Below are positions 43,969 to 52,766 of a DNA stretch of 64,000 nucleotides, piece after piece. Both the position numbers and the translations under genes were made by a program. The number at the start of each line of letters is the position of its first letter. Position 1 is the first letter of the stretch. Below the pieces are notes generated by a model that was not told the origin of the DNA, did not search any database, and was given only the letters and a program-made list of their open reading frames with translations. The DNA comes from Flavihumibacter solisilvae (GTDB taxonomy: Bacteria; Bacteroidota; Bacteroidia; Chitinophagales; Chitinophagaceae): positions 1 through 64,000 of the forward strand of contig NZ_JSVC01000017.1 of the NCBI RefSeq assembly GCF_000814475.1. The letters are read 5' to 3'.

Positions 43969-45031
43969 ACTCGTTTATTACTTTTTCCCAATTGAACAGG
44001 AATTGGATCTTGTGAAGATTATTCTGTATCATCTTGCGTTCATTATCTTCACGACGCACTGTTTCCACTAGCCTACGCACATCAGAAGAATCGTCAAAGT
44101 AGAAGGCATCACTATTCAGCACGGATTTGTTGAAAGGGTTGTTGTGGGCAGCAATCAGTGCTTCACTGGCCATTGCTTCCAGCAGAGACGGGTTGGTACC
44201 GCCTACACTATGCCCGTGAAAATACAGGTATGAGTTATTCTGAAGGGCACGGACAACCGAGTTATCGAAGTTTGCGCCTTCAAATTGAATCCTTTCGTCA
44301 TTCCTGAATTTATGTGTAATGAATTTGCCAAACCTGCTATCAGTGCTGCCCAGTACTTTGAATTTCTTGTCGCTAGTGCTGTTATTAAATCCATCCAAAA
44401 TAACTTCTATATTGTTTTCCGGTTCCATTCTCGCCATCAGGAGAAAGTAATCTTTGTCGGGTACCGCGTTGGTAGCCGACTTTCTTTCCACATCGGAAAA
44501 CAAGTCGGCTCCATAGGGGATATACCTGCTGTCTACATTGTATTTGTCTTTCAGGTATGACCTGATAACCAGCGAATCTGAAATAAAGTACTGGCTGTAT
44601 TTCACGGCAAGTTTTTCTGCATACCTGAGAAACCTCTGAACTGGCATGGAATATTTGGCGCGTTTCCATTCCAGTCCATCCATGTTGTTAATCGTCACGC
44701 TTTTTTTGGGATACAATCTGCCCCAGACGGAACTGCTTGTATAACCCATAAGCAGGATTACGTCAAAGTCACGCTTCCTCGCATCCAAAAGGCAACACAG
44801 GTCATATACAAACTGGCCGGAGGAACCTACCAGGTATTCAGGATCAAAGCAGTGAACAATTTTCACGCCATGCCAATCATCAGCCTGGTATGGATGGTTG
44901 TGGGAGTTATAAACAGTAACGCTATATCCTTTATTTACCAGTCCGGCTGATACATATTCAGCGATATGTTCAAATCCGCCATAGTAGTTAGGAATTCCGC
45001 GCGTTCCTATTATTGCAACTTTAAGTTTCAT
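43901..45031 (-). CDS. DUF1972-type family 4 glycosyltransferase (rhamnosyltransferase-like)
   Basis: A 376-residue cytoplasmic GT-B enzyme. The N-terminal motif GTRGIPNYYGGFE (9-21) is the DUF1972 hallmark seen in rhamnosyl- and related transferases of exopolysaccharide loci. The nucleotide-sugar domain has YIPYGADLF, the FLLMARMEPENNIEVIL block and HGHSVGGTNPSLLEAMA with the EX7E-type glutamate. It is 3 bp downstream of the next glycosyltransferase gene and overlaps the polymerase/ligase gene. Sugar donor and acceptor cannot be read from sequence. Confidence 0.88.
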   Translation of the reverse strand: MKLKVAIIGTRGIPNYYGGFEHIAEYVSAGLVNKGYSVTVYNSHNHPYQADDWHGVKIVHCFDPEYLVGSSGQFVYDLCCLLDARKRDFDVILLMGYTSSSVWGRLYPKKSVTINNMDGLEWKRAKYSMPVQRFLRYAEKLAVKYSQYFISDSLVIRSYLKDKYNVDSRYIPYGADLFSDVERKSATNAVPDKDYFLLMARMEPENNIEVILDGFNNSTSDKKFKVLGSTDSRFGKFITHKFRNDERIQFEGANFDNSVVRALQNNSYLYFHGHSVGGTNPSLLEAMASEALIAAHNNPFNKSVLNSDAFYFDDSSDVRRLVETVRREDNERKMIQNNLHKIQFLFNWEKVINEYENFILECYNNQRNEVIANHRR

Positions 45032-45034
45032 AGT

Positions 45035-46171
45035 TCAGTTATTTGCCTGTAGTAAATCGTAGAACAGATCACTGCTGTTTTGCCAGTTATAATACTTATA
45101 TACATATTTTGCCACTTCCCCGGTAAACTGATCGGAAGGAGGTGTGTCGAGCATCTGGGATAGTTTTTGTTCAAATTCAGTTTCGTTTGAAGGGTCAAAA
45201 GTGTAGGGGGCGAAAAAACTGAAATCCCGCATCGCTGTGGCTGACGAACATAGCACCGGGGCATAACAGGTTGCTGCTTCCAGTGGAGGAATACCAAATC
45301 CTTCAGCTTTCGATGGATACACAAACAGCCTGCAAGCCTGGTAAAGAGCTTTCAGGTCTGACTGGCTTGCTTGCGGTAACCAGTGGAAGTGTTTTCGCTG
45401 GTTATCATCCAGACGGCGAATCAGCTTATCCAATGCAGGCACATGCGCAGACTCTTTTCCAACAAAGACAAGTGAAATGTTACGTTTATCGAGATCAAGC
45501 TCCAGGTACTTACTGAGTAGCAACGCATGATTCTTCCGTGGCTCAAGCCTGCTGATGCATAAAATGAAATCGCTAAAGCCAAACTTCCTTCTTACAAATT
45601 CCTTCGCATCATTTTTTGTGTTTTCGAGTCCTGACGATACATCCATTGCACCATTATGTATCACGTGTACTTCGGCGGGAGGAACACCGTAATGCCAGCA
45701 GATCTGCTGTTTCGAATATGCCGAGACGGTAGTTTTAATATCTGCCTGTCGCAGGCTTCTTCCAAAAAGATAATTCCGGCTTATCCGGAAAATAAATCCG
45801 AAATCTTCCCTGAAATCATTGAACAATACATCGTGTAAGGTCACAATATACCTGCAGCCACTGATTGCTCGCGGAACTATATACTGAAAATGTGCAAATT
45901 GAAATTTATGCTTCCTGATCAATGCAGGAATATCAAAGAGGTAGCGGAATATACCGCTGCTTCTTTTACTATACCGGAGTATATTGCTCACGGCTAGTGA
46001 AGGAAAGATGGCTTTGATGTTATCAGTGTTTCTTGCCCCGAAATAGATATCGAGCTCCGGATGCCGGGCCATCAGTTGAGTGTACAATTCCCTCAGGAAG
46101 GTCTGTGCACCCTGGAACTCTTTATCGAAGACATGCGCATCAACAAATATTTTTATCCTTTCAGTTTCCAT
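45035..46171 (-). CDS. Glycosyltransferase family 4
   Basis: A 378-residue GT-B glycosyltransferase that transfers a sugar from a nucleotide donor to the growing lipid-linked glycan. The N-terminal domain includes FVDAHVFDKEFQGAQTFLREL, and the C-terminal GT4 signature includes LCISRLEPRKNH, the KALYQACRLFVYPSKAEGFGI segment and PPLEAATC. The ATG at 46171 overlaps the end of the GT2 gene by 19 bp, and the DUF1972-type gene follows after 3 bp, so the genes are tightly coupled. Specificity unknown. Confidence 0.9.
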   Translation of the reverse strand: METERIKIFVDAHVFDKEFQGAQTFLRELYTQLMARHPELDIYFGARNTDNIKAIFPSLAVSNILRYSKRSSGIFRYLFDIPALIRKHKFQFAHFQYIVPRAISGCRYIVTLHDVLFNDFREDFGFIFRISRNYLFGRSLRQADIKTTVSAYSKQQICWHYGVPPAEVHVIHNGAMDVSSGLENTKNDAKEFVRRKFGFSDFILCISRLEPRKNHALLLSKYLELDLDKRNISLVFVGKESAHVPALDKLIRRLDDNQRKHFHWLPQASQSDLKALYQACRLFVYPSKAEGFGIPPLEAATCYAPVLCSSATAMRDFSFFAPYTFDPSNETEFEQKLSQMLDTPPSDQFTGEVAKYVYKYYNWQNSSDLFYDLLQANN

Positions 46172-47181
46172 AACTTAATCTTTTTTACATCGGCCGACCA
46201 TGATACACCAGGCGTTTCATAGTTATCCAGGTTGGTTTTGACAGAGTGGTAAAACAGGCTCAGGGCTTTTTCCGGGAGGAATGAGAACAGTAATAGTATA
46301 TAGTACTTGATATGAAATGGGGCTAACCAAATAACTTTCCGCAGGTTTTTCCTCGCCATTACAGGCTGGTAGTTATTCCATAGGTACTTCTTTCCAAGCA
46401 GTGCATAGTAGGCGCCTTCCTTGATTTTTTTTCCTCCCTGCCGTTCACCAATTTTCCGGAGTCGTTTTCCCTCTGTGCTCGTGATATCCCCCTTTCTCAA
46501 CGCATCCTGTTTTATGCTTCTAAAACGGCGAGTTCTCCATTTTTCATCAATAGTTATTGATTCGGGATTCAACCTTACTTGTATCAGCGCCTGTCCGAGG
46601 TTGCAGGCATTCTCTTTTCTAAGCAGGTTCTTCCAGAGCAGGTGGTCTTCAAAGGTGTATGCATGTTCATTGTATCCCCCAACGTTCAATACGACGTCTC
46701 TCCTGTATATAACGCTGGAATGAATAAACGGGCAGTTTTGGAAATCAGGCCGGATCAGCTCCTCATTGTTCTTTCCTGACGGGTAAAATGTAAATACATA
46801 GTTTCCTTCAACATCAACATAATCAACCGCTGATCCGACGATGCTGTAATAGGAGTGAGATGTGATAAAATCGTATTGTATCCGAAGGCGGTCGTGGTAA
46901 CAAATGTCATCTGCATCAAATCGGGCGATCAGTGGTGCATTTGAGTGCTGTAGCCCATTGTTCAGGGCAGCAGCCACTCCCGCATTTTGCTGGTTGATTA
47001 CCCGGATCCGTTCGTCCCTGAATGAATCAATCACGGATAAAGTATGATCTGTAGAACCATCATTTACAATGAGCAATTCAAAATCAGTGAATGACTGTTC
47101 CAATACGGAATTAATAGCTTCGCGTATATATTTTCCTGCATTAAACGCAGGCATTAAAACGGTAATTTTAGGGTTAGTCAT
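46153..47181 (-). CDS. Glycosyltransferase family 2
   Basis: A 342-residue inverting GT-A enzyme. The family motifs are ITVLMPAFNAGKYIREAINS (5-24), LLIVNDGSTDHT (36-47) and the metal-binding DxD in IARFDADDICYHDRL. A hydrophobic stretch (about 295-315, FHIKYYILLLFSFLPEKAL) may associate with the membrane. It starts 1 bp after the stop of the upstream polymerase-like gene and overlaps the GT4 gene by 19 bp. It is probably one of the early glycosyl-transfer steps in this repeat unit; specificity unknown. Confidence 0.9.
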   Translation of the reverse strand: MTNPKITVLMPAFNAGKYIREAINSVLEQSFTDFELLIVNDGSTDHTLSVIDSFRDERIRVINQQNAGVAAALNNGLQHSNAPLIARFDADDICYHDRLRIQYDFITSHSYYSIVGSAVDYVDVEGNYVFTFYPSGKNNEELIRPDFQNCPFIHSSVIYRRDVVLNVGGYNEHAYTFEDHLLWKNLLRKENACNLGQALIQVRLNPESITIDEKWRTRRFRSIKQDALRKGDITSTEGKRLRKIGERQGGKKIKEGAYYALLGKKYLWNNYQPVMARKNLRKVIWLAPFHIKYYILLLFSFLPEKALSLFYHSVKTNLDNYETPGVSWSADVKKIKLWKLKG

Positions 47182-47182
47182 G

Positions 47183-48802
47183 TTACGGCAGGTTTTTGTG
47201 AACCATCGACTCCTTTATATCGAGATACAGTAGTAATTCAAATAGTACCAGCACTGATAACTGCTCAAACCAATAGTCAATGAAGAATACTATCATGACC
47301 AGGAAGATCAGTGGTAAGCCATAAGTTAAAGTCCTGTAGTGCCTGAGGAAATAGCCGAAATAAAATACCAGCAACATAAGAAGGCCCAGCAAACCATATT
47401 CTGATAACATTTGGTCATAAACTGAAAATGGTGTGTTGGTCAGGGAATGGTACCCGGACTGCCGGCTGAAAAAGTCGATGTACAGATCCAGGTGATTTGA
47501 CAGGAAATCATCGTTTATATACAGGTTACTATGAGGAAAGCCACCGGCTATACCCAGCCCGGTGGTTCGGAATGCGAGTTTGGATGAAAAATTGCCGATA
47601 CCATCACCAGCCAGAGACTTTACCGGATGTCTTGAAAGGAACTCTGCTGTTTGTTTCAGTCCCATCGCTTTGCCCGGCAGATCGGGCATTTCTGTGGCTC
47701 CGGAAGAATAGGGTAAGGCTGATCTGTTGTTATGGATGAAGCGGACAATAGGGTGTTCTTGTGGCAGAGGATCCTTTATTGATTGGTACGACGCCGAATG
47801 GATGTCAGCTTTCGGGAGAGTCAGCTGTTGCGTTTGCGATTCTTCAGATTTGTCCTTTATACCCATCGCATAACGATTAAGGTTAAGGCTATCGAGGTAT
47901 TCTTTCGCTATCTTTTCTTCCTGGACCAATGTATCCGGTTTCATGGCAACAGGTACCACTTTCGATTCCTGACGCATTTCATTATGTGATTCCGTATGGA
48001 AAGACTTTTTAAAGATCTTTCCAACATACTCAAGATTCTGGGGGGAGATTTTCGATACAAAAACGATCAGCATCATACAGTAGATAATTATGAAGCTTTT
48101 CTGCTCGCGTGTGCTCCTGAGTAAAAAAAGCAAAAGCATCAGGAATACCATGACGATGTTCATAAAGTTGCTCCCTGTAAGCAGGAAAGTAGTAATGCAT
48201 AAAAGGAGCATCGTATAGTTCTTCCTTCCAAGGAAATAGAGGATGCCCATGGCGTTCAGAATTGCATTGGTCGTGGACGTATCAAATGTTAACCCTTTTA
48301 TATAATCTCCGGTGCCGATAAAATATTTCTGGTTCTGGCCCTGGTACAGGTAGGGATTGATGTCCCTGATCTCCCAGATGATAAGCAGGAGATTTATCGC
48401 TGATACAACTGCGTTTATAATGAAGAAGAGAACCACGGTCTGGTGAATTTTGACCGTAGCCTGGCGGTCAACTGAAAGCTTTACCTGGTGTGTAGCCAGC
48501 AGGCAAAGCAGCCAGAAAATGATCCCTGTTATGAATACAACAGGATAATTTTTATCCAGGAAATCCCTGTTGATTAATAAGGCAGTGCAGGCTATAACGA
48601 TGATGAACAGGTAAAAAAGCGGCAACCTCGGATTTTTCCAATTGAAACCAAACCTGAAGTCTGGTTGAAGAATATAAATGAGCAGTAAAGCCGGGATCTT
48701 GACGACGAGCTTCACATTTAAGAACAATATGAGTAGTATCAGCAACTTCCAGTCTACAAACCCATTCCATTTTTTTGGATTAAGACAGGTACCGATTGCC
48801 AT
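47183..48802 (-). CDS. Polytopic membrane protein, O-antigen polymerase-like
   Basis: A 539-residue inner-membrane protein with many predicted helices. The first half contains about eight (for example LLILLILFLNVKLVVKIPA and LFYLFIIVIACTALLI). A soluble loop of about 170 residues (about 275-450), rich in Gln, Ser, Lys and His, separates them from three C-terminal helices (LLGLLMLLVFYFGYF and onward). This is the layout of Wzy-type polymerases with an enlarged loop; the loop ends in PHSNLYINDDFLSNHLDLYI. No strict family motif is visible, so the assignment rests on topology and on its place between the flippase and glycosyltransferase genes. It may act as the repeat-unit polymerase. Confidence 0.65.
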   Translation of the reverse strand: MAIGTCLNPKKWNGFVDWKLLILLILFLNVKLVVKIPALLLIYILQPDFRFGFNWKNPRLPLFYLFIIVIACTALLINRDFLDKNYPVVFITGIIFWLLCLLATHQVKLSVDRQATVKIHQTVVLFFIINAVVSAINLLLIIWEIRDINPYLYQGQNQKYFIGTGDYIKGLTFDTSTTNAILNAMGILYFLGRKNYTMLLLCITTFLLTGSNFMNIVMVFLMLLLFLLRSTREQKSFIIIYCMMLIVFVSKISPQNLEYVGKIFKKSFHTESHNEMRQESKVVPVAMKPDTLVQEEKIAKEYLDSLNLNRYAMGIKDKSEESQTQQLTLPKADIHSASYQSIKDPLPQEHPIVRFIHNNRSALPYSSGATEMPDLPGKAMGLKQTAEFLSRHPVKSLAGDGIGNFSSKLAFRTTGLGIAGGFPHSNLYINDDFLSNHLDLYIDFFSRQSGYHSLTNTPFSVYDQMLSEYGLLGLLMLLVFYFGYFLRHYRTLTYGLPLIFLVMIVFFIDYWFEQLSVLVLFELLLYLDIKESMVHKNLP

Positions 48803-48896
48803 GTTTTGCAGATATTATTAACTGGTAAAGGGATCTGTAAAACAATACGTTGAAAACACATCGCGGGTTGCCTGTATAATGTAAAAATGACGGTGA

Positions 48897-50144
48897 TTAC
48901 CTGCTGAAAAAGGAGGAGAATATGAATCTTTCCTGTTGCTGCCGGAGGTAATAGATAGTCTGTGTAATGTTTGCCGCCAGGAATGCTATAGCAGCTCCTT
49001 CGTTTTGAAGAATCGGAACAAGGATAATGTTTGAAAGGGCGTTCACGGCAAAGGTTATAATGAATCCGGTCAGGATCATCTTCGCCTGATTTCGGGAGAA
49101 ATAAATTGTCCAGAGGAAATTATTCAGGTAAAGGAAAGGAATACAAAGTGACAGAAAAAAAATGGTATGCCTGTTTACAGCTCCATATTTGCCATCAGTA
49201 ACGGCATCAACTACAGGCACCCAAAGGAAATTCATAACCAGCACCGTCAGTACAGCAATAGTAAGTTCAATCCGCAGGAGTGACTTGAATTTTCCCGCGT
49301 CAAATTCACCGTTCCCTGACAGACGGGTAAACCATGGAAGCAGGAGAGGAGCAATAGCAAGAAGCGGTAAGGTTGATAGTTCAAACACTTTGTAGGCGAA
49401 GCTATATTCCGCAAGTTTAACCGACGAAACCATTAACCCGATGAATATCCAGTCGAATCGTGCAATGGCGGATGTTATAATTACTACGCCCGTCTGGGGC
49501 AATGCTTCCCGGAGTAATTGAAGATAGCCGGACTTTGCACACCGGAAGGAAACAGGGATAGCTAATCTCCGTTTGAATAGGAAGTAGCACCACAATAACT
49601 CAATAAGATCACCCAGTATGAAGATCAAGATACATTCTTTAAGCGTGACCTGGTGAAAAAGTGCGAGTGTTGCGAGGGCAGCACTTCTGACCACATTGGA
49701 AACCACGAGCATAATTGCCACCAGTTTAAACCGTTCAAGGCCACTTGCGATCTGTTTAAAAGGCGTAGAGAAATAGATCATCAACTTCCCTGCACCAATA
49801 AATATCAAAAGTGGGGAAATACCGGAGCTCCGGTGATCAACTGCGAATAATATCAGGAGTAACAGGTAGAATATCACTCCCGACAGTATAACATGAAAAA
49901 AATACAGCGATGACAGACGGTTCACATCATAACCCAAAGCTACCTTTCTTACCACCACCTGGTCAATTCCGAATGAAAGCAGGTTGAACACCAGTAGCAG
50001 AATCGCCAGTACAAGATTCAGCCGGCCAAAATCTGGCTTGTTAAGATTGGTGGATAAGAGGTAAAAGATGACCAGTCCGCATAGTTGATTAACCAGCAGC
50101 TGTATTGAATTGGCGGAAAGGTTCTGAAATAATCTGTCGCGCAA
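48897..50144 (-). CDS. Oligosaccharide flippase (Wzx/MATE-like)
   Basis: A 415-residue polytopic protein with about twelve predicted helices, of the polysaccharide-transport (PST/Wzx) family that moves lipid-linked repeat units across the inner membrane. The N-terminus SIQLLVNQLCGLVIFYLLS and the FGRLNLVLAILLLVFNLLSFGID region are typical. The start is TTG at 50144; no ATG lies nearby. It is the first gene of the minus-strand polysaccharide operon and is separated from the DUF1801 gene by a 112-bp divergent gap. Confidence 0.85.
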   Translation of the reverse strand: MRDRLFQNLSANSIQLLVNQLCGLVIFYLLSTNLNKPDFGRLNLVLAILLLVFNLLSFGIDQVVVRKVALGYDVNRLSSLYFFHVILSGVIFYLLLLILFAVDHRSSGISPLLIFIGAGKLMIYFSTPFKQIASGLERFKLVAIMLVVSNVVRSAALATLALFHQVTLKECILIFILGDLIELLWCYFLFKRRLAIPVSFRCAKSGYLQLLREALPQTGVVIITSAIARFDWIFIGLMVSSVKLAEYSFAYKVFELSTLPLLAIAPLLLPWFTRLSGNGEFDAGKFKSLLRIELTIAVLTVLVMNFLWVPVVDAVTDGKYGAVNRHTIFFLSLCIPFLYLNNFLWTIYFSRNQAKMILTGFIITFAVNALSNIILVPILQNEGAAIAFLAANITQTIYYLRQQQERFIFSSFFSR

Positions 50145-50256
50145 CTTGGTGTTTAAAATAATATTATTATTGCCCGTATAAAAGAAATACGGCTTTCGTT
50201 AGCTCTGGGTTGCCTTGGCGTAAAAAAAACGTGCTGATCATCAAAAGTGATTCATT

Positions 50257-50634
50257 ATGGAAAGAACAAAACCAGAAAGTACCGACCAGTATATTGCAGG
50301 TTATCCGGATGATGTTCAAAAGCTCCTGAGCCAAATCCGGGCCGCTATAAGGAAAGCAGCGCCGGATGCCGAAGAAGTGATCAGCTACGGCATACCTGCA
50401 TTCCATTATAAAGGCTATTACCTTATTTATTTTGCGGGATATAAAAATCATGTCAGCGTATATCCTGCACCAAGGGAAAATGTTGAGTTTAAAGAGCAGC
50501 TTTCCTTGTATAAAGGCGGAAAAGGAACTGTCCAGTTTCCTATCGACAAACCATTACCGCTTACCCTGATCACAAGAATTGTAAAATTCCGTATGAAGGA
50601 AAACGAAGCCAGGGCCGACAAAAAGAAGAAGTAA
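50257..50634 (+). CDS. DUF1801 domain-containing protein
   Basis: A 125-residue protein of the DUF1801 (YdhG-like) family. The signature elements are IRAAIRKAAPDAEEVISYGIPAF (about 27-49) and FAGYKNHVSVYP (about 59-70). It is small, soluble and ends in a Lys-rich tail. The fold is related to iron chaperone-like proteins, but the physiological role is unsettled. It is monocistronic, and its 3' end lies 5 bp from the convergent methyltransferase gene. Confidence 0.88.
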   Translation: MERTKPESTDQYIAGYPDDVQKLLSQIRAAIRKAAPDAEEVISYGIPAFHYKGYYLIYFAGYKNHVSVYPAPRENVEFKEQLSLYKGGKGTVQFPIDKPLPLTLITRIVKFRMKENEARADKKKK

Positions 50635-50639
50635 TTGTT

Positions 50640-51458
50640 TTACCGGCGAAGACCGGTTGCGATAACAAACTCGCCACTTACAACATACCCATTTCCAGAC
50701 TTAAACTGGCTGATGGAGTCCAGGTATTCCTGGTGAACTTCAAGTTTCACTTGTTCACTGAACCGGTTGTAAGCAAGTGCGACGGGTCCACCAGCAAATG
50801 CTGCACCATAGGCTTCTTCGGGGGTAGCGTAAACCAGGGATGTATTGATTCGGGATTCCTTTACTTCAAAAAATCCAGCCATTTCGAAATGGCGCTTAAG
50901 CATGCCTTCGTTTCCAAGTTGGAAAAAGAGGGGGCAGACTTCGGAACTCACCCGGCGATCAACAATCTCAAAAATATCCGCCCAACCGCAATGATTCCTC
51001 CGACCCCAGACGGCTGCAACTGATCGTCCACCGACCCTGGTAACCCTGAACATTTCCGTTAGTGCCTTTAACGGGTCCGGCACATACATCAGACCCAATG
51101 CGCACAATGACACGTCAAAACTATGGTCGGGAACTTCAAGGGCTTCAGCATCCATCCTGTCGAACCGCACATTCAGGTACTGTTTTGCAGCTGCGGTTTC
51201 GTTACCGATCGTCACCATTGCATCAGAAATATCGGTTGCCAATACTTGTCCATCCGGGCCAACCCTTTCCGCGGCAGGAAAACTAACCAGCCCTGTGCCA
51301 CAAGCAATATCAATTACCAGGTTTCCGGGTTGAAGGTCTGCAAGCTCCAGTAATTTTTCCTGTGCCGGCTTTAATTGTTGCTGCCAGAAATTCTCATAGT
51401 ACGCTGCAGCTTTATCCCAGCCGTATCGCTGTACCCTGCGTTGGAGTGCAGGGTCCAT
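50640..51458 (-). CDS. Class I SAM-dependent methyltransferase (UbiE-like)
   Basis: A 272-residue methyltransferase. Motif I is VIDIACGTGLVSFPAAERVG, followed by VLATDISDAM and a UbiE-like SLCALGLMYVPDPLKAL segment. The start ATG at 51458 shares its A with the TGA stop of the OsmC gene, a classic coupled arrangement; a longer frame from 51503 would lie inside the OsmC gene and is rejected. The likely substrate is a small molecule or quinone-like compound, but no pathway context supports a choice. Pairing with OsmC suggests a shared stress or detoxification role. Confidence 0.85.
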   Translation of the reverse strand: MDPALQRRVQRYGWDKAAAYYENFWQQQLKPAQEKLLELADLQPGNLVIDIACGTGLVSFPAAERVGPDGQVLATDISDAMVTIGNETAAAKQYLNVRFDRMDAEALEVPDHSFDVSLCALGLMYVPDPLKALTEMFRVTRVGGRSVAAVWGRRNHCGWADIFEIVDRRVSSEVCPLFFQLGNEGMLKRHFEMAGFFEVKESRINTSLVYATPEEAYGAAFAGGPVALAYNRFSEQVKLEVHQEYLDSISQFKSGNGYVVSGEFVIATGLRR

Positions 51459-51979
51459 CAGGACTGTAGTTTTGGGGTGACTAGCTGAACTTCGCGACGG
51501 CATTTCTGGGCGCGGCTGAATACATCAAGGTAGGGACTGCGCTTATCTGCTTCATCCAGCAGATCCATGATCAAAACCTCGTCAGCGTCACTTTCAATCA
51601 GCACATTATAACGAACTTCCAGGTAGCCCGGAGCTTCGTCTGACGTGCCAAGTAAGGCACCGTCGTCATAGTCTGCCTGGATCTCCACTTCAAGACGCGA
51701 AACCTGGATACCTTTTTGTGCGGCCATCATCATGTACCCGATTGCCAGGCAACTGCCGAGGGCGGCACGACCGTAGATGCCAGGAGTGGGACCAGACCCT
51801 GTGCCGCCGACTGATGATGGCATATCTGCTTTGAATTTCCACTCACCTTCTTCAGTTTCGCAATGAAGACCATTTACTACTCTTGTGCGGGAAATGCCGG
51901 TGCCGAGAGCCAGTGACGGTTTCAAAGAGATCGCCTGGATGCTCCGCTCAATTGCAAGTTTGATCCGATCCTCTGTCAT
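51458..51979 (-). CDS. OsmC family protein
   Basis: A 173-residue thiol peroxidase-fold protein that reduces organic hydroperoxides in characterised relatives. The two family cysteines are visible: one in the helix motif GSCLAIGYMMMAA (about residues 75-87) and one near the C-terminus in AQKCRREVQLV. The central stretch GTGSGPTPGIYGRAALG is typical. It is slightly longer than OsmC and Ohr (about 140 residues) because of the N-terminus. It is translationally coupled to the methyltransferase, and an inverted repeat lies 26 nt upstream of its ATG. Confidence 0.87.
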   Translation of the reverse strand: MTEDRIKLAIERSIQAISLKPSLALGTGISRTRVVNGLHCETEEGEWKFKADMPSSVGGTGSGPTPGIYGRAALGSCLAIGYMMMAAQKGIQVSRLEVEIQADYDDGALLGTSDEAPGYLEVRYNVLIESDADEVLIMDLLDEADKRSPYLDVFSRAQKCRREVQLVTPKLQS

Positions 51980-52005
51980 AAGAATAAAAGGTGGGTGGTA
52001 ATAAA

Positions 52006-52025
52006 GATAACAAAATACTGTTATC
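52006..52025. promoter_or_regulatory. Inverted repeat upstream of the OsmC gene, candidate operator
   Basis: A perfect 7-bp inverted repeat GATAACA/TGTTATC with a 6-bp spacer lies 26 nt before the OsmC ATG at 51979. There is no T-run, so it is not a terminator. OsmC/Ohr genes are often controlled by MarR-type peroxide sensors binding A+T-rich palindromes; that role here is inferred. Confidence 0.35.
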
Positions 52026-52168
52026 CCAACTCTCGCAGCCAGTTGCGGCCGACCATTTTATAAACTGTAAAATTTACCTGTACCCTCGATTAAGGAAGAC
52101 TCTATAAACTAGAAAACCTAAGGGGATTGGGAGTTGGAAGGTTGAAAGTGGTAAAATCAGCGAAATAC

Positions 52169-52450
52169 CTATTGAACAATTACTTCTTTGATCACCTTTT
52201 CGCCCAAAGCCTGGTTAACCCGCTCGATAATCTTTTCTTTCTGGAAAAGAAGCTCCTGTTTAAGCGGCGCTACCGAGGTGGTGACATATAACTTATCGCC
52301 ATATATCTTGATGCTGTCAGTATAGCGGGCAATGGTTTTTCCCATTATATCTTCCCAGACATCCTGGATCTGCAGTGCCTGTACAGAACCTTTAAGCCTG
52401 CTTTTTTTCAGAAATTGCTTGATTGCATCTCCTAGTGAGTATTCTCCCAT
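52169..52450 (-). CDS. DUF721 domain-containing protein (DciA-related)
   Basis: A 93-residue protein of the DUF721 family, related to DciA, which loads the replicative helicase in bacteria lacking DnaC. From ATG 52450 it opens with GEYSLGDAIKQFLKKSRLKG and contains the conserved VWEDIMGKTIARYTDSIKI, LYVTTSVAPLKQELLFQK and NQALGEKVIKEVIV. An in-frame start at 52585 would add 45 residues without family similarity and would precede the promoter box, so it is rejected. It lies downstream of recF on the same strand, consistent with a replication role. A TAnnTTTG box ends only 4 nt before the ATG. Confidence 0.88.
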   Translation of the reverse strand: MGEYSLGDAIKQFLKKSRLKGSVQALQIQDVWEDIMGKTIARYTDSIKIYGDKLYVTTSVAPLKQELLFQKEKIIERVNQALGEKVIKEVIVQ

Positions 52451-52766
52451 AGGACAAAGATAAACCTGGAGCTGATAACAATTGCCTGATTCGGAGAGCG
52501 AAGTGACTGCAATGGCTATAATTCTTAAGAAAAGCGGCTTCATGCTGGTTGTTGTTGCAACCTTTGCCGATATTTGCAACTTCAAAAGGCGTTATTAGGT
52601 TTTAGTGAGGATTTAATCCGACGAACTGGTCCCGTTTTTATATCCAATCCTTTGTTCGACTGTTTAATCCGTTGACAGATAGACAAATGCGTACCCGCCC
52701 TATAGGAGCTATACCCAGAAAATCGTGTCCGTATTTATTTTAATTCGTACCCACCCTATGTTTTTA
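52451..52766. other. 316-bp stretch without a gene between DUF721 and recF
   Basis: No convincing reading frame was found. Near its low end is a minus-strand -7 box TATCTTTG (52455-52462) that would drive the DUF721 gene from beside its start codon. Its high end holds a pair of near-identical 14-mers (52690-52703 and 52746-52759). The middle shows nothing recognisable, and no recF terminator could be identified. Confidence 0.5.
52690..52759. repeat. Two 14-bp near-identical direct repeats downstream of recF
   Basis: CGTACCCGCCCTAT (52690-52703) and CGTACCCACCCTAT (52746-52759) differ at one base and start 56 bp apart. The second ends 7 bp from the recF stop. They resemble no repeat family known to me and could be the remnant of a short duplication or a protein-binding pair. 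Confidence 0.6.
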
